A DNA stretch of 33,044 nucleotides from Microbacterium yannicii PS01 (GTDB lineage Bacteria > Actinomycetota > Actinomycetes > Actinomycetales > Microbacteriaceae), in contig NZ_CAJF01000041.1 in NCBI RefSeq assembly GCF_000304335.1, positions 1 through 33,044 of the forward strand, in the 5' to 3' direction. The translations under genes and the position numbers were made by a program. This document shows, in pieces, positions 16,662 through 23,319 of this stretch (the stretch's first letter is position 1; every line of letters starts with the position of its first letter). Below the pieces are notes generated by a model that was not told the DNA's origin, made no database searches, and worked only from the letters and a program-made list of their open reading frames with translations.

Positions 16662-17879
16662 ATGCCTTCGACCGCTTCGATGGACAAGGAAGAGACGCTC
16701 GCGTGGCTGCGCCGCATCTCGGGCGACATCGCCACCGTCACCATCAAGCGACTCGAAGACACCCTGCCGTGGTACGCAGAGATGCCGCCGGCCCGCCGCT
16801 CCGCCGTCGGGCTGGTGGCGCAGGCGGGCATCACATCGTTCATCCAGTGGTACGACGATCCCGAGTCGACGCCCTGGATCGCGTCCGACATCTTCGCCGC
16901 CGCTCCCCGTGAGCTGCTGCGCAGTGTGAGCCTGCAGCAGACGCTGCAGCTCATCCGGGTCACGGTCGAAGTCACCGAGGAGCGGGTCGCCGGCAAGGGC
17001 GAGCACCTGCGCGAGGCGATTCTGCTGTACTCCCGCGAGGTCGCCTTCGCCGCGGCGGACGTCTACGCCCGTGCGGCCGAAGCCCGGGGCCTGTGGGACG
17101 CGCGTCTGGAAGCGCTCGTGGTCGATTCGATCCTCACGGGCGAAGCCGACGAGGAACTGCCCAGCCGCATCGCGGCGCTCGGCTGGCACGGGCACGGAGA
17201 GGTCGCCGTGCTTGTGGGCACGACCCCGCCGCACTTCGACGTCGATCAGCTGCGCCGCACCGCGCGCAAGCTGGGCGTCGACGTCCTGATCGGCGTCCAG
17301 GGGTCGCGTCTGGTGCTGGTCCTGGGGCGGGCCGAGGGGGCGGCCCGAACCGACGAGCCGGCTGTCGATCTGGCCTTCGTCGAGATCGCCAAGCGGCTCG
17401 AGCCCGGCTTCGGAACGGGATACCTCGTGCTGGGACCCACCGTCCCCGCGCTCGTGGACGCGGGCCAGAGCGCGCGCGCCGCCCTCGCGGGTTTCGCGGT
17501 GGCTCGGGCGTGGCGCCACGCGCCCCGCCCTGTCGAAGCGGATGATCTGCTTCCCGAGCGCGCCCTCGCGGGCGACCCCCTGGCCAAGCAGACCCTGGTC
17601 GAGCGGATCTACCGACCGCTCCAGGCGCACAGTGCCGACCTCGTGGCGACCCTATGGGCGTACCTCGACAACGGCCGGTCTCTCGAAGCCACCGCTCGCG
17701 AGCTCTTCGTTCATCCCAACACCGTCCGCTATCGCCTCAAGCGCGTGTCAGAGGTGATCGGCTGGGATGCCACAGGCCCCCGCGAGGCGCTCATCCTGCA
17801 GACAGCACTGGTCCTCGGATCGATCGGAACCGATGCCACACGTCGGCGCCCCTCGACGCTGCGCCGCACGCCGGCCTGA
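16662..17879 (+). CDS. fasR: FasR-type transcriptional regulator (PucR/CdaR C-terminal HTH)
   Basis: 405 residues from the ATG at 16662; a second in-frame ATG at 16680 is possible, and neither has a good ribosome binding site. An N-terminal helical region of about 160 residues is followed by a GGDEF-like/central domain typical of CdaR/PucR proteins. A C-terminal helix-turn-helix (about residues 341-368, SLEATARELFVHPNTVRYRL) follows. The position immediately before fabD matches FasR of Streptomyces coelicolor, an activator of the fabD-fabH-acpP-fabF operon. The name therefore rests on both domain type and gene order. It begins 8 bp after aceE and may be partly co-transcribed with it. Confidence 0.85.
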   Translation: MPSTASMDKEETLAWLRRISGDIATVTIKRLEDTLPWYAEMPPARRSAVGLVAQAGITSFIQWYDDPESTPWIASDIFAAAPRELLRSVSLQQTLQLIRVTVEVTEERVAGKGEHLREAILLYSREVAFAAADVYARAAEARGLWDARLEALVVDSILTGEADEELPSRIAALGWHGHGEVAVLVGTTPPHFDVDQLRRTARKLGVDVLIGVQGSRLVLVLGRAEGAARTDEPAVDLAFVEIAKRLEPGFGTGYLVLGPTVPALVDAGQSARAALAGFAVARAWRHAPRPVEADDLLPERALAGDPLAKQTLVERIYRPLQAHSADLVATLWAYLDNGRSLEATARELFVHPNTVRYRLKRVSEVIGWDATGPREALILQTALVLGSIGTDATRRRPSTLRRTPA

Positions 17880-17897
17880 TGCGGCGGCTCCCTCCTC

Positions 17898-17944
17898 TGT
17901 GCGGCACGCACAAAGCCCTCGGCGATTCTTGTGACGATGTCGCC
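17898..17944. promoter_or_regulatory. fasR-fabD gap: candidate operator with inverted repeats
   Basis: The 100-bp gap holds two dyads. TGTGCG (17898-17903) and CGCACA (17907-17912) are separated by 3 nt, and GGCGA (17921-17925) and TCGCC (17940-17944) by 14 nt. A TTGACA sits at 17964-17969, but it is too near the fabD start to be its -35 box. The dyads are candidates for FasR binding; I cannot match them to a known FasR consensus. Confidence 0.35.
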
Positions 17945-17979
17945 AGAACCCGCCCCCTGATCCTTGACAGGATGGAACC

Positions 17980-18891
17980 GTGAGAATCGCCGTCTTCCCG
18001 GGCCAGGGCTCTCAGTCCCCCGGCTTCCTCGCTCCCTGGCTCGCCGTCGACGGCGCCGAGGAGCGACTGTCCCGCTACTCGGAGTGGTCCGGCGTCGATC
18101 TCGTCGCGGCCGGTACGGAGTGGGACGCCGACCGGATTCGCGACACCCAGGTCGCTCAGCCGCTCATCGTGGCCGCCAGCCTCCTGTCGTGGAACGCCCT
18201 CGCCGACCGCGACCGCTTCGGTGGCGTGGCGGGGCACTCCGTGGGCGAGTTCGCCGCGGCTGCTGCCGCCGGCATCCTGACCGAACAGGACGCGCTCACC
18301 CTCGTGGGCATCCGCGGTCGAGCAATGGCGGAGGCCGCCGCAGCTGCCGAGACCGGCATGAGCGCGGTGATCGGCGGCGACGAGGCCGCCGTTCTCGCGC
18401 GTCTCGAGGAACTCGACCTCGCGCCCGCGAACTACAACGGTGGCGGCCAGCTCGTGGTCGCCGGTGCTGTCGAGGCGCTGCGGGCTCTGGCCGCCGAGCC
18501 GGTGGGCGGCACCCGGGTCATCCCGTTGCAGGTCGCTGGAGCGTTCCACACCCGGTACATGGCACCCGCCGTCGACGTCCTTCGCGACGCTGCCGCTCAG
18601 GTGACCGCCTTGGATTCGGCCGTGACGGTCTGGAGCAATCGCGACGGGGCTCCTGCCCCGTCGGGTGCCGCCTTCGTCGAGCTCCTCGTGGATCAGGTCG
18701 CCTCGCCCGTCCGCTGGGACCTCTGCATGTCCTCCTTCGCCGACGCGGGGGTGACCGGAATCGTCGAGCTGTCTCCCGCGGGCACGCTCGTGGGTCTCGC
18801 GAAGCGCGCACTGCGGGGAGTGCCCGCCGTCGCCGTGAAGACGCCCGACGACCTTCCTGCGGCGACCGCCCTCCTCGCCGCCGACGCGTGA
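17980..18891 (+). CDS. fabD: Malonyl-CoA:ACP transacylase
   Basis: Transfers malonyl from CoA to acyl carrier protein, feeding chain elongation by FabH and FabF. 303 residues from a GTG, with an AGGATGG ribosome binding site about 7 nt upstream. The N-terminal FPGQGSQSPGF and the nucleophile motif GHSVGE (Ser87) are clear, and the active-site His sits in GAFHTRYM. First gene of the fab operon; fabH follows after 10 bp. Confidence 0.97.
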   Translation: MRIAVFPGQGSQSPGFLAPWLAVDGAEERLSRYSEWSGVDLVAAGTEWDADRIRDTQVAQPLIVAASLLSWNALADRDRFGGVAGHSVGEFAAAAAAGILTEQDALTLVGIRGRAMAEAAAAAETGMSAVIGGDEAAVLARLEELDLAPANYNGGGQLVVAGAVEALRALAAEPVGGTRVIPLQVAGAFHTRYMAPAVDVLRDAAAQVTALDSAVTVWSNRDGAPAPSGAAFVELLVDQVASPVRWDLCMSSFADAGVTGIVELSPAGTLVGLAKRALRGVPAVAVKTPDDLPAATALLAADA

Positions 18892-18901
18892 CCGGAGAGA
18901 A

Positions 18902-19903
18902 ATGACCCGCATGCTCGTCCAGCCCACCGGCGCTGCGCACACGCGCATCTACTCCTACGGCGCCGCCCGAGGTGAGATCGCCGTTCCGAACGCGGACCTG
19001 ATCGGCCCGATCGACTCGAGCGACGAGTGGATCCGTCAGCGCACCGGAATCGTGACCCGCATGCGGGCCGTGGCGGAGACTGACGCGATCGATCTCGCGA
19101 CGGATGCCGCGCGTGAGGCCATCGAGCGGTCCGGGGTCGACCCGGCACAGGTCGATGCCGTCATCGTCGCGACGGTCAGCAATCCCAAGCAGACGCCGTC
19201 CGTCTCGGCGATCGTCGCCGACCGTGTGGGAGCGAACCCGGCGGCGGCGTACGACCTCAACGCCGCGTGCGCGGGCTTCGCCTATGGCGTCGCGCAGGCG
19301 GACGCGCTCATCCGGGCGGGCGCTGCCACCTATGCGGTCGTCATCGGCGCCGAGAAGCTGAGCGATGTCGTCGATCCCACCGACCGCAGCATCTCGTTCC
19401 TGCTGGGCGACGGAGCCGGCGCAGCCGTAATCGGACCGAGCGACACGCCCGGCATCGGGCCCACCGTGTGGGGATCGGACGGCTCGAAGGCCGACGCCGT
19501 CGGGATGAACCACACCCTCACAGAGTTCCGAGACGGCCTCGCTCCATGGCCCACGCTGCGCCAGGAGGGCCCGACGGTCTTCCGGTGGGCGGTGTGGGAG
19601 ATGGTGAAGGTCGCTCGGCAGGCGCTCGAAGCCGCCGGGGTCGAGGCATCCGATCTCGCCGCCTTCGTGCCGCACCAGGCGAACATGCGCATCATCGACG
19701 AGTTCGCGAAACAGCTGGGCCTGCCCGAGACCGTGGCGATCGGCCGCGACATCGAGACCACAGGCAACACGTCGGCGGCATCCATCCCGCTCGCCACGCA
19801 CCGGCTGCTCGAAGAGCACCCGGAGCTCAGCGGCGGCCTCGCGCTGCAGATCGGCTTCGGCGCCGGACTCGTGTTCGGCGCGCAGGTCGTCGTGCTTCCG
19901 TGA
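18902..19903 (+). CDS. fabH: 3-oxoacyl-ACP synthase III
   Basis: Condenses an acyl-CoA primer with malonyl-ACP to start fatty acid synthesis; in actinobacteria the primers are often branched. 333 residues. The catalytic triad is present: Cys123 in NAACAGFAYG, His258 in VPHQANMRI, and Asn289 in TTGNTSAAS. The ribosome binding site GGAGAG is at 18893-18898. A second in-frame ATG at 18911 would shorten it by three residues. Second gene of the operon. Confidence 0.97.
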   Translation: MTRMLVQPTGAAHTRIYSYGAARGEIAVPNADLIGPIDSSDEWIRQRTGIVTRMRAVAETDAIDLATDAAREAIERSGVDPAQVDAVIVATVSNPKQTPSVSAIVADRVGANPAAAYDLNAACAGFAYGVAQADALIRAGAATYAVVIGAEKLSDVVDPTDRSISFLLGDGAGAAVIGPSDTPGIGPTVWGSDGSKADAVGMNHTLTEFRDGLAPWPTLRQEGPTVFRWAVWEMVKVARQALEAAGVEASDLAAFVPHQANMRIIDEFAKQLGLPETVAIGRDIETTGNTSAASIPLATHRLLEEHPELSGGLALQIGFGAGLVFGAQVVVLP

Positions 19904-19921
19904 CCCCACCGCCCCCGACTC

Positions 19922-19978
19922 TAGACTGAGACCCGGCCCGCCCGGGCTCTCGAAACCCCCGAGAAACAGGAGAAACCC
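19922..19978 (+). promoter_or_regulatory. acpP promoter (-10 TAGACT), leader and ribosome binding site
   Basis: TAGACT at 19922-19927 lies in the 75-bp fabH-acpP gap and predicts a start near 19934. The leader of about 45 nt contains a short CTCG/CGAG hairpin, and AGGAGA precedes the acpP ATG. This would give acpP its own promoter inside the operon, fitting the high demand for carrier protein. Confidence 0.5.
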
Positions 19979-20227
19979 ATGGCATTCACCACCGACGAGG
20001 TCCTCGCCGGCCTGGCCGAGCTCATCACCGACGAGACCGGGATCTCGGCCGACGAGGTCGCGCTCGAGAAGTCGTTCACCGACGACCTCGACATCGACTC
20101 GATCTCGATGATGACGATCGTCGTCAACGCCGAGGAGAAGTTCGGCGTCACGATTCCCGACGATGAGGTCAAGAACCTCAAGACCGTCGGCGACGCCGTC
20201 ACCTACATCACGTCGAACCAGGCGTAA
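19979..20227 (+). CDS. acpP: Acyl carrier protein
   Basis: 82-residue acidic carrier that holds growing acyl chains on a 4'-phosphopantetheine arm. The attachment serine is Ser41 in DDLDIDSISMMTIV, a slightly unusual DSI instead of the common DSL. The helix III region is FGVTIPDDEVKNLKTVGD. It sits between fabH and fabF in the standard actinobacterial order. Confidence 0.96.
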   Translation: MAFTTDEVLAGLAELITDETGISADEVALEKSFTDDLDIDSISMMTIVVNAEEKFGVTIPDDEVKNLKTVGDAVTYITSNQA

Positions 20228-20236
20228 GCAGTCCCC

Positions 20237-20306
20237 GGTGGGGCTCGGCCCCACACCCCGGCTCGCTGATGCGAGACCCTCCGGTGGGGGCTGCGGCCCC
20301 CACCGG
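20237..20306 (+). repeat. Two tandem similar GC hairpins between acpP and fabF
   Basis: Hairpin 1 pairs GTGGGGC (20238-20244) with GCCCCAC (20248-20254). Hairpin 2 pairs 11 bp perfectly, 20281-20291 with 20296-20306, around a TGCG loop. Both begin CCGGTGGGG, as if duplicated. Neither is followed by a T-tract. They probably act as an mRNA-end or partial terminator that raises acpP over fabF mRNA. This is inference from structure and position. Confidence 0.6.
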
Positions 20307-20331
20307 CTCACCTTCGAGGACCTTGGACCAC

Positions 20332-21570
20332 ATGAGCAACTCCCGCATCGTCGTCACCGGCATCGGCGCGTCGTCGCCCCTGGGCGGCACCGCACCCGAG
20401 AGCTGGTCGGCGCTTCTGGACGGCGCCTCCGGCACCCGCACCCTCGAGCATGACTGGGTCGAGAAGTACCAGCTTCCCGTCACGTTCGCGGCCCAGGCTA
20501 AGGTGCGGCCCGACACCGTCCTCGATCGCCCGATCGCTAGGCGTCTGGACCCCGCGTCGCAGTTCGCGATGGTGGCGGCCATGGAAGCATGGGCGGATGC
20601 CGGAAGCCCCGATGTGGAGCCCGAGCGGCTCGGCGTCGACTTCGCCACCGGCATCGGCGGCGTATGGACTCTGCTCGACGCGTGGGACACGCTGCGTGAG
20701 AAGGGTCCGCGGCGCGTCATGCCGATGACGGTGCCCATGCTGATGCCGAACGCCGCCGCGGGCAACCTCTCGCTGCACTTCGGCGCCCGTGCCTACGCCC
20801 GCACGGTGGCCAGCGCGTGCGCCTCGAGCACCGAGTCGATCGTCAACGCGGTCGAGCACATCCGTGCCGGCCTGGCGGACGTCGTCATCGCGGGCGGTAC
20901 CGAGTCGGCGATCCACCCGATCACGATCGCATCGTTCGCATCCATGCAGGCGCTCTCGCGGCGCAACGACGAGCCGGCGACCGCGTCGCGGCCCTGCAGC
21001 GTCGACCGCGACGGCTTCGTCATGGGCGAGGGGGCGGGTGCCCTCATCCTCGAGACCGAGGAGCACGCACGCGCTCGCGGCGCGAAGATCTACGGCGTGG
21101 TGGTCGGCGGCGGCGTCACCGCTGACTCGTACCACATCACCGCCAACGACCCGGAGGGCCTCGGCGCCGCCCGCGCGGTGCGCATGGCGCTGGAGATGGC
21201 GGATGCCTCGCCCGATGACGTGACGCATATCAATGCGCATGCCACCTCCACCCCGGTCGGCGATCCGAACGAGTACCAGGCGCTCCGGGCCGTGTTCGGG
21301 GCTCGCGTCGACGAGATCCCGGTCTCGGCGACGAAGGCCTCCACCGGCCACCTTCTGGGCGGTACGGGAGCGCTCGAGGCGATCTTCACGATCCTCGCGC
21401 TGCGGGATCGCGTCGCTCCCCCGACCATCAACATCACCACGCAGGACCCCGAGATCCCGTTCCGCATCTCCGGCTCCGTGGTGCCCCTCGCGGACGCGCC
21501 TCAGCTGGCGATCAGCAACTCGTTCGGCTTCGGCGGCCACAACGCGGTCGCCGCGTTCGCCTCGGCGTAA
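20332..21570 (+). CDS. fabF: 3-oxoacyl-ACP synthase II
   Basis: Condensing enzyme of fatty acid elongation. 412 residues from the ATG at 20332 (MSNSRIVVTGIGASSPLGG); the longer frame from 20269 overlaps the hairpin region and is rejected. The Cys-His-His catalytic set is Cys163 in SACASSTES, His303 in NAHATSTPVGD and His340 in STGHLLGGTGA. Last gene of the fab operon; the spacing to acpP is 104 bp with two hairpins. Confidence 0.97.
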   Translation: MSNSRIVVTGIGASSPLGGTAPESWSALLDGASGTRTLEHDWVEKYQLPVTFAAQAKVRPDTVLDRPIARRLDPASQFAMVAAMEAWADAGSPDVEPERLGVDFATGIGGVWTLLDAWDTLREKGPRRVMPMTVPMLMPNAAAGNLSLHFGARAYARTVASACASSTESIVNAVEHIRAGLADVVIAGGTESAIHPITIASFASMQALSRRNDEPATASRPCSVDRDGFVMGEGAGALILETEEHARARGAKIYGVVVGGGVTADSYHITANDPEGLGAARAVRMALEMADASPDDVTHINAHATSTPVGDPNEYQALRAVFGARVDEIPVSATKASTGHLLGGTGALEAIFTILALRDRVAPPTINITTQDPEIPFRISGSVVPLADAPQLAISNSFGFGGHNAVAAFASA

Positions 21571-21590
21571 CCGCCCCAACGACAGACGAA

Positions 21591-21639
21591 GACGCCCCCG
21601 GAGACCCCTGACAAGCTCAGGGAACGATCCGAAGGCGTC
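21591..21639. terminator. Nested inverted repeat after fabF
   Basis: Outer arms GACGCC (21591-21596) and GGCGTC (21634-21639) enclose an inner hairpin CCCTGA (21606-21611)-CAAGC-TCAGGG (21617-21622). It lies 20 bp after the fabF stop and 100 bp before the convergent DUF3145 stop. No T-tract follows. The inner core resembles dispersed palindromic intergenic repeats. Confidence 0.5.
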
Positions 21640-21738
21640 CGGTCGTATCAGGCGGCGGCGATTCGCTTTCTCAGCGCCAGGAGTCAGGTCACCGGCATCC
21701 GGTAATCGCGCCTCGCCGCGCCTGACAACCCCTCGCCC

Positions 21739-22242
21739 TCACCCCACCTTGTGCAGCCAGACGACCGGTGCGTCGTCGCTGGCGTGGCGGAAGGGCTCGA
21801 GTTCTTCGTCCCACGCGGCGCCGAGGGCGACCTGGAGCTCGCGCTGCAGCTCGAACGCGTCGCCGCCGGCGATGTCCAGCGCGTACCTCACGCGATCCTC
21901 GCCGATGACGACGTTGCCGGCCGAGTCGGTCTGGGCGTAGTGGATGCCGAGTCCGGGCGTGTGCAGCCAGCGGCCGCCGTCGCTGCGGGGCGTCGGATCC
22001 TCCGTCACCTCGAAGCGCAGGTGCTCCCACCCGCGGATCGCCGTGGCGAGGGCGGCGCCGGTTCCGGCAGCGGCCTCCCAGTAGAACTCGGTACGGCGAC
22101 TGCCCGCCAGGACGGGCTGATCCGCCCAGTCGAAGCTGACCGCCCGCCCAAGGGCACGACCGACCGCCCACTCGAGGTGGGGGCACAACGCGCGTGGCGC
22201 GGAGTGAATATAGATCACTCCACGCGCCTGGGGTGTCGCCAT
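21739..22242 (-). CDS. DUF3145 family protein
   Basis: 167 residues from the ATG at 22242, with GGAGAG a few nt upstream; an in-frame ATG at 22257 is less well placed. The start MATPQARGVIYIHSAPRALC and the aromatic-rich segments WAVGRALGRAVSFDW and GWEHLRFEVTEDPTP mark the actinobacterial DUF3145 family. It is soluble, with no signal peptide. The function is unknown. It is convergent with fabF, a placement I recall from other actinobacteria, which hints at a link with lipid metabolism but proves nothing. Confidence 0.88.
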   Translation of the reverse strand: MATPQARGVIYIHSAPRALCPHLEWAVGRALGRAVSFDWADQPVLAGSRRTEFYWEAAAGTGAALATAIRGWEHLRFEVTEDPTPRSDGGRWLHTPGLGIHYAQTDSAGNVVIGEDRVRYALDIAGGDAFELQRELQVALGAAWDEELEPFRHASDDAPVVWLHKVG

Positions 22243-22340
22243 GATCTCTCCGTTCATCAGGTGCGTCTTCCCCAACGACCTGATTGCGACGGTGATCCTC
22301 GCGACGTGCTTTTCGGTTGTGCTGTCGCCATTATGCCCAG

Positions 22341-22378
22341 AGGACGGTCGAATCACAAGTGTGTGATTCGACCGCCCT
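22341..22378. terminator. Strong hairpin after the oxygenase gene
   Basis: CGGTCGAATCACA (22345-22357) pairs perfectly with TGTGATTCGACCG (22362-22374) around AGTG. After one mismatch, three more pairs extend it to 22341-22378. It lies 26 bp beyond the stop of the minus-strand gene at 22404. There is no T-tract. Likely terminator or mRNA-end stabiliser. Confidence 0.65.
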
Positions 22379-22403
22379 CCGGTGGTGTCTCAGACGGGCT
22401 GTA

Positions 22404-23177
22404 TCAGGCCTCGCTCATCGCCTGAACCGCGGCCTTGCCCTTCGCCGCGTAGTACGCCGCACGCGCCGCGTCGCGGCGGGCTTGCTCGGCCTGACCGGCC
22501 TCGAGCTCGTCCTGCGCGACCTCGACGTAGTCGGTCGTCGGCTTGCCGTTGTACTTCGCGATGTAGGCGTCGAGCTCGGAGCCCGACTCCCAGGAGGTGA
22601 TGAGGCAGTAGCGTGGCTCGTCGCCGCGGTGCGTCGCCGCGTGCCACAGGCGCTGGGTGTCGATGATCAGCTGCGCTCCCGCGGGCAGGGCGATGCGGTA
22701 CTCCACGCTCGGATCGGTGCGGTTCTCACGAAGGACGAAGAAGCTGTCCTTGTCGTCGGTCAGGTTGAAGAAGCCGCGCACGACCCAGCCGGTGCCGTCG
22801 GGGTTGAGCCGGTTGTTGTCGTCCTGGTGCAGGTTGTAGAGGCAGTCGGCGTAGGTGTTCGGCTGCAGCTCGATGATGCGGCAGCGTCCCACGTTGGCGC
22901 CGGGCTCCTGTGCACGCTCGGTGAGCGTCGGTGCCTTCTCGACCTGCGACGGGATCCAGACGCCGTCCTTGTCGGTGCGCGGCGGCGTGTGGTTCCAGAA
23001 CCCGTTGCACTCAATCTCGCCGAAAGCGCTGGCGAGCGGTGCGAATCGGGTGTCTCCCGAGGACTTCCAATCGACGTACTCGATGTCGAGCCACTCCTTC
23101 GGGTCGATCTCCCTGTCGTAGGGATCGAGCACGACGAAGCCGGTCTCCTCGAGGGCGGCGGACTTGATGTAACCCAT
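22404..23177 (-). CDS. Putative 2-oxoglutarate/Fe(II)-dependent oxygenase
   Basis: 257 residues; not a named family for me. The centre carries a plausible 2-His-1-carboxylate iron site: H-x-D in YNLHQDDNN, and a distal His about 80 residues later in RLWHAATHRGDEPRYCLITS, with the Arg that would bind 2-oxoglutarate. WVVRGFFNLTDD and LPAGAQLIIDT have the beta-strand character of the jelly-roll core. The C-terminal 60 residues are Ala/Glu-rich and helical. It is cytoplasmic. A DtxR/IdeR-like box lies about 50 bp upstream, suggesting iron control. GAAAGG serves as ribosome binding site, about 11 nt from the ATG. The substrate is unknown, and a non-catalytic cupin-like role cannot be excluded. Confidence 0.7.
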   Translation of the reverse strand: MGYIKSAALEETGFVVLDPYDREIDPKEWLDIEYVDWKSSGDTRFAPLASAFGEIECNGFWNHTPPRTDKDGVWIPSQVEKAPTLTERAQEPGANVGRCRIIELQPNTYADCLYNLHQDDNNRLNPDGTGWVVRGFFNLTDDKDSFFVLRENRTDPSVEYRIALPAGAQLIIDTQRLWHAATHRGDEPRYCLITSWESGSELDAYIAKYNGKPTTDYVEVAQDELEAGQAEQARRDAARAAYYAAKGKAAVQAMSEA

Positions 23178-23228
23178 GACGAATCATGCCTTTCGGTCAG
23201 CGGGCCAGCACGTTTTTACAGGCCCAAC

Positions 23229-23243
23229 TTAGGCAAGCCTACC
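23229..23243 (-). promoter_or_regulatory. DtxR/IdeR-like iron box
   Basis: TTAGGCAAGCCTACC on the plus strand matches 12 of 19 positions of the IdeR/DtxR consensus (TTAGGTTAGSCTAACCTAA), including the conserved TTAGG and AGCCTA cores. It lies between the divergent oxygenase gene (start 23177) and the DUF262 gene (start 23320), closer to the former's promoter. Confidence 0.55.
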
Positions 23244-23319
23244 TCGCGGCTCGAAACGCCCCCCGGTGGCCGGCCGCCTTCGGCTGGTGCGAGGACTCGG
23301 ACCGTAGACTTGAGGAGCC

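Noticed and set aside
22200..22227. Palindrome GGAGTG...CACTCC within the start of the DUF3145 gene
   Set aside because: The arms are only 6 bp and fall on codons for the conserved N-terminus (GVIYIHSAP); coding constraint explains it well enough.
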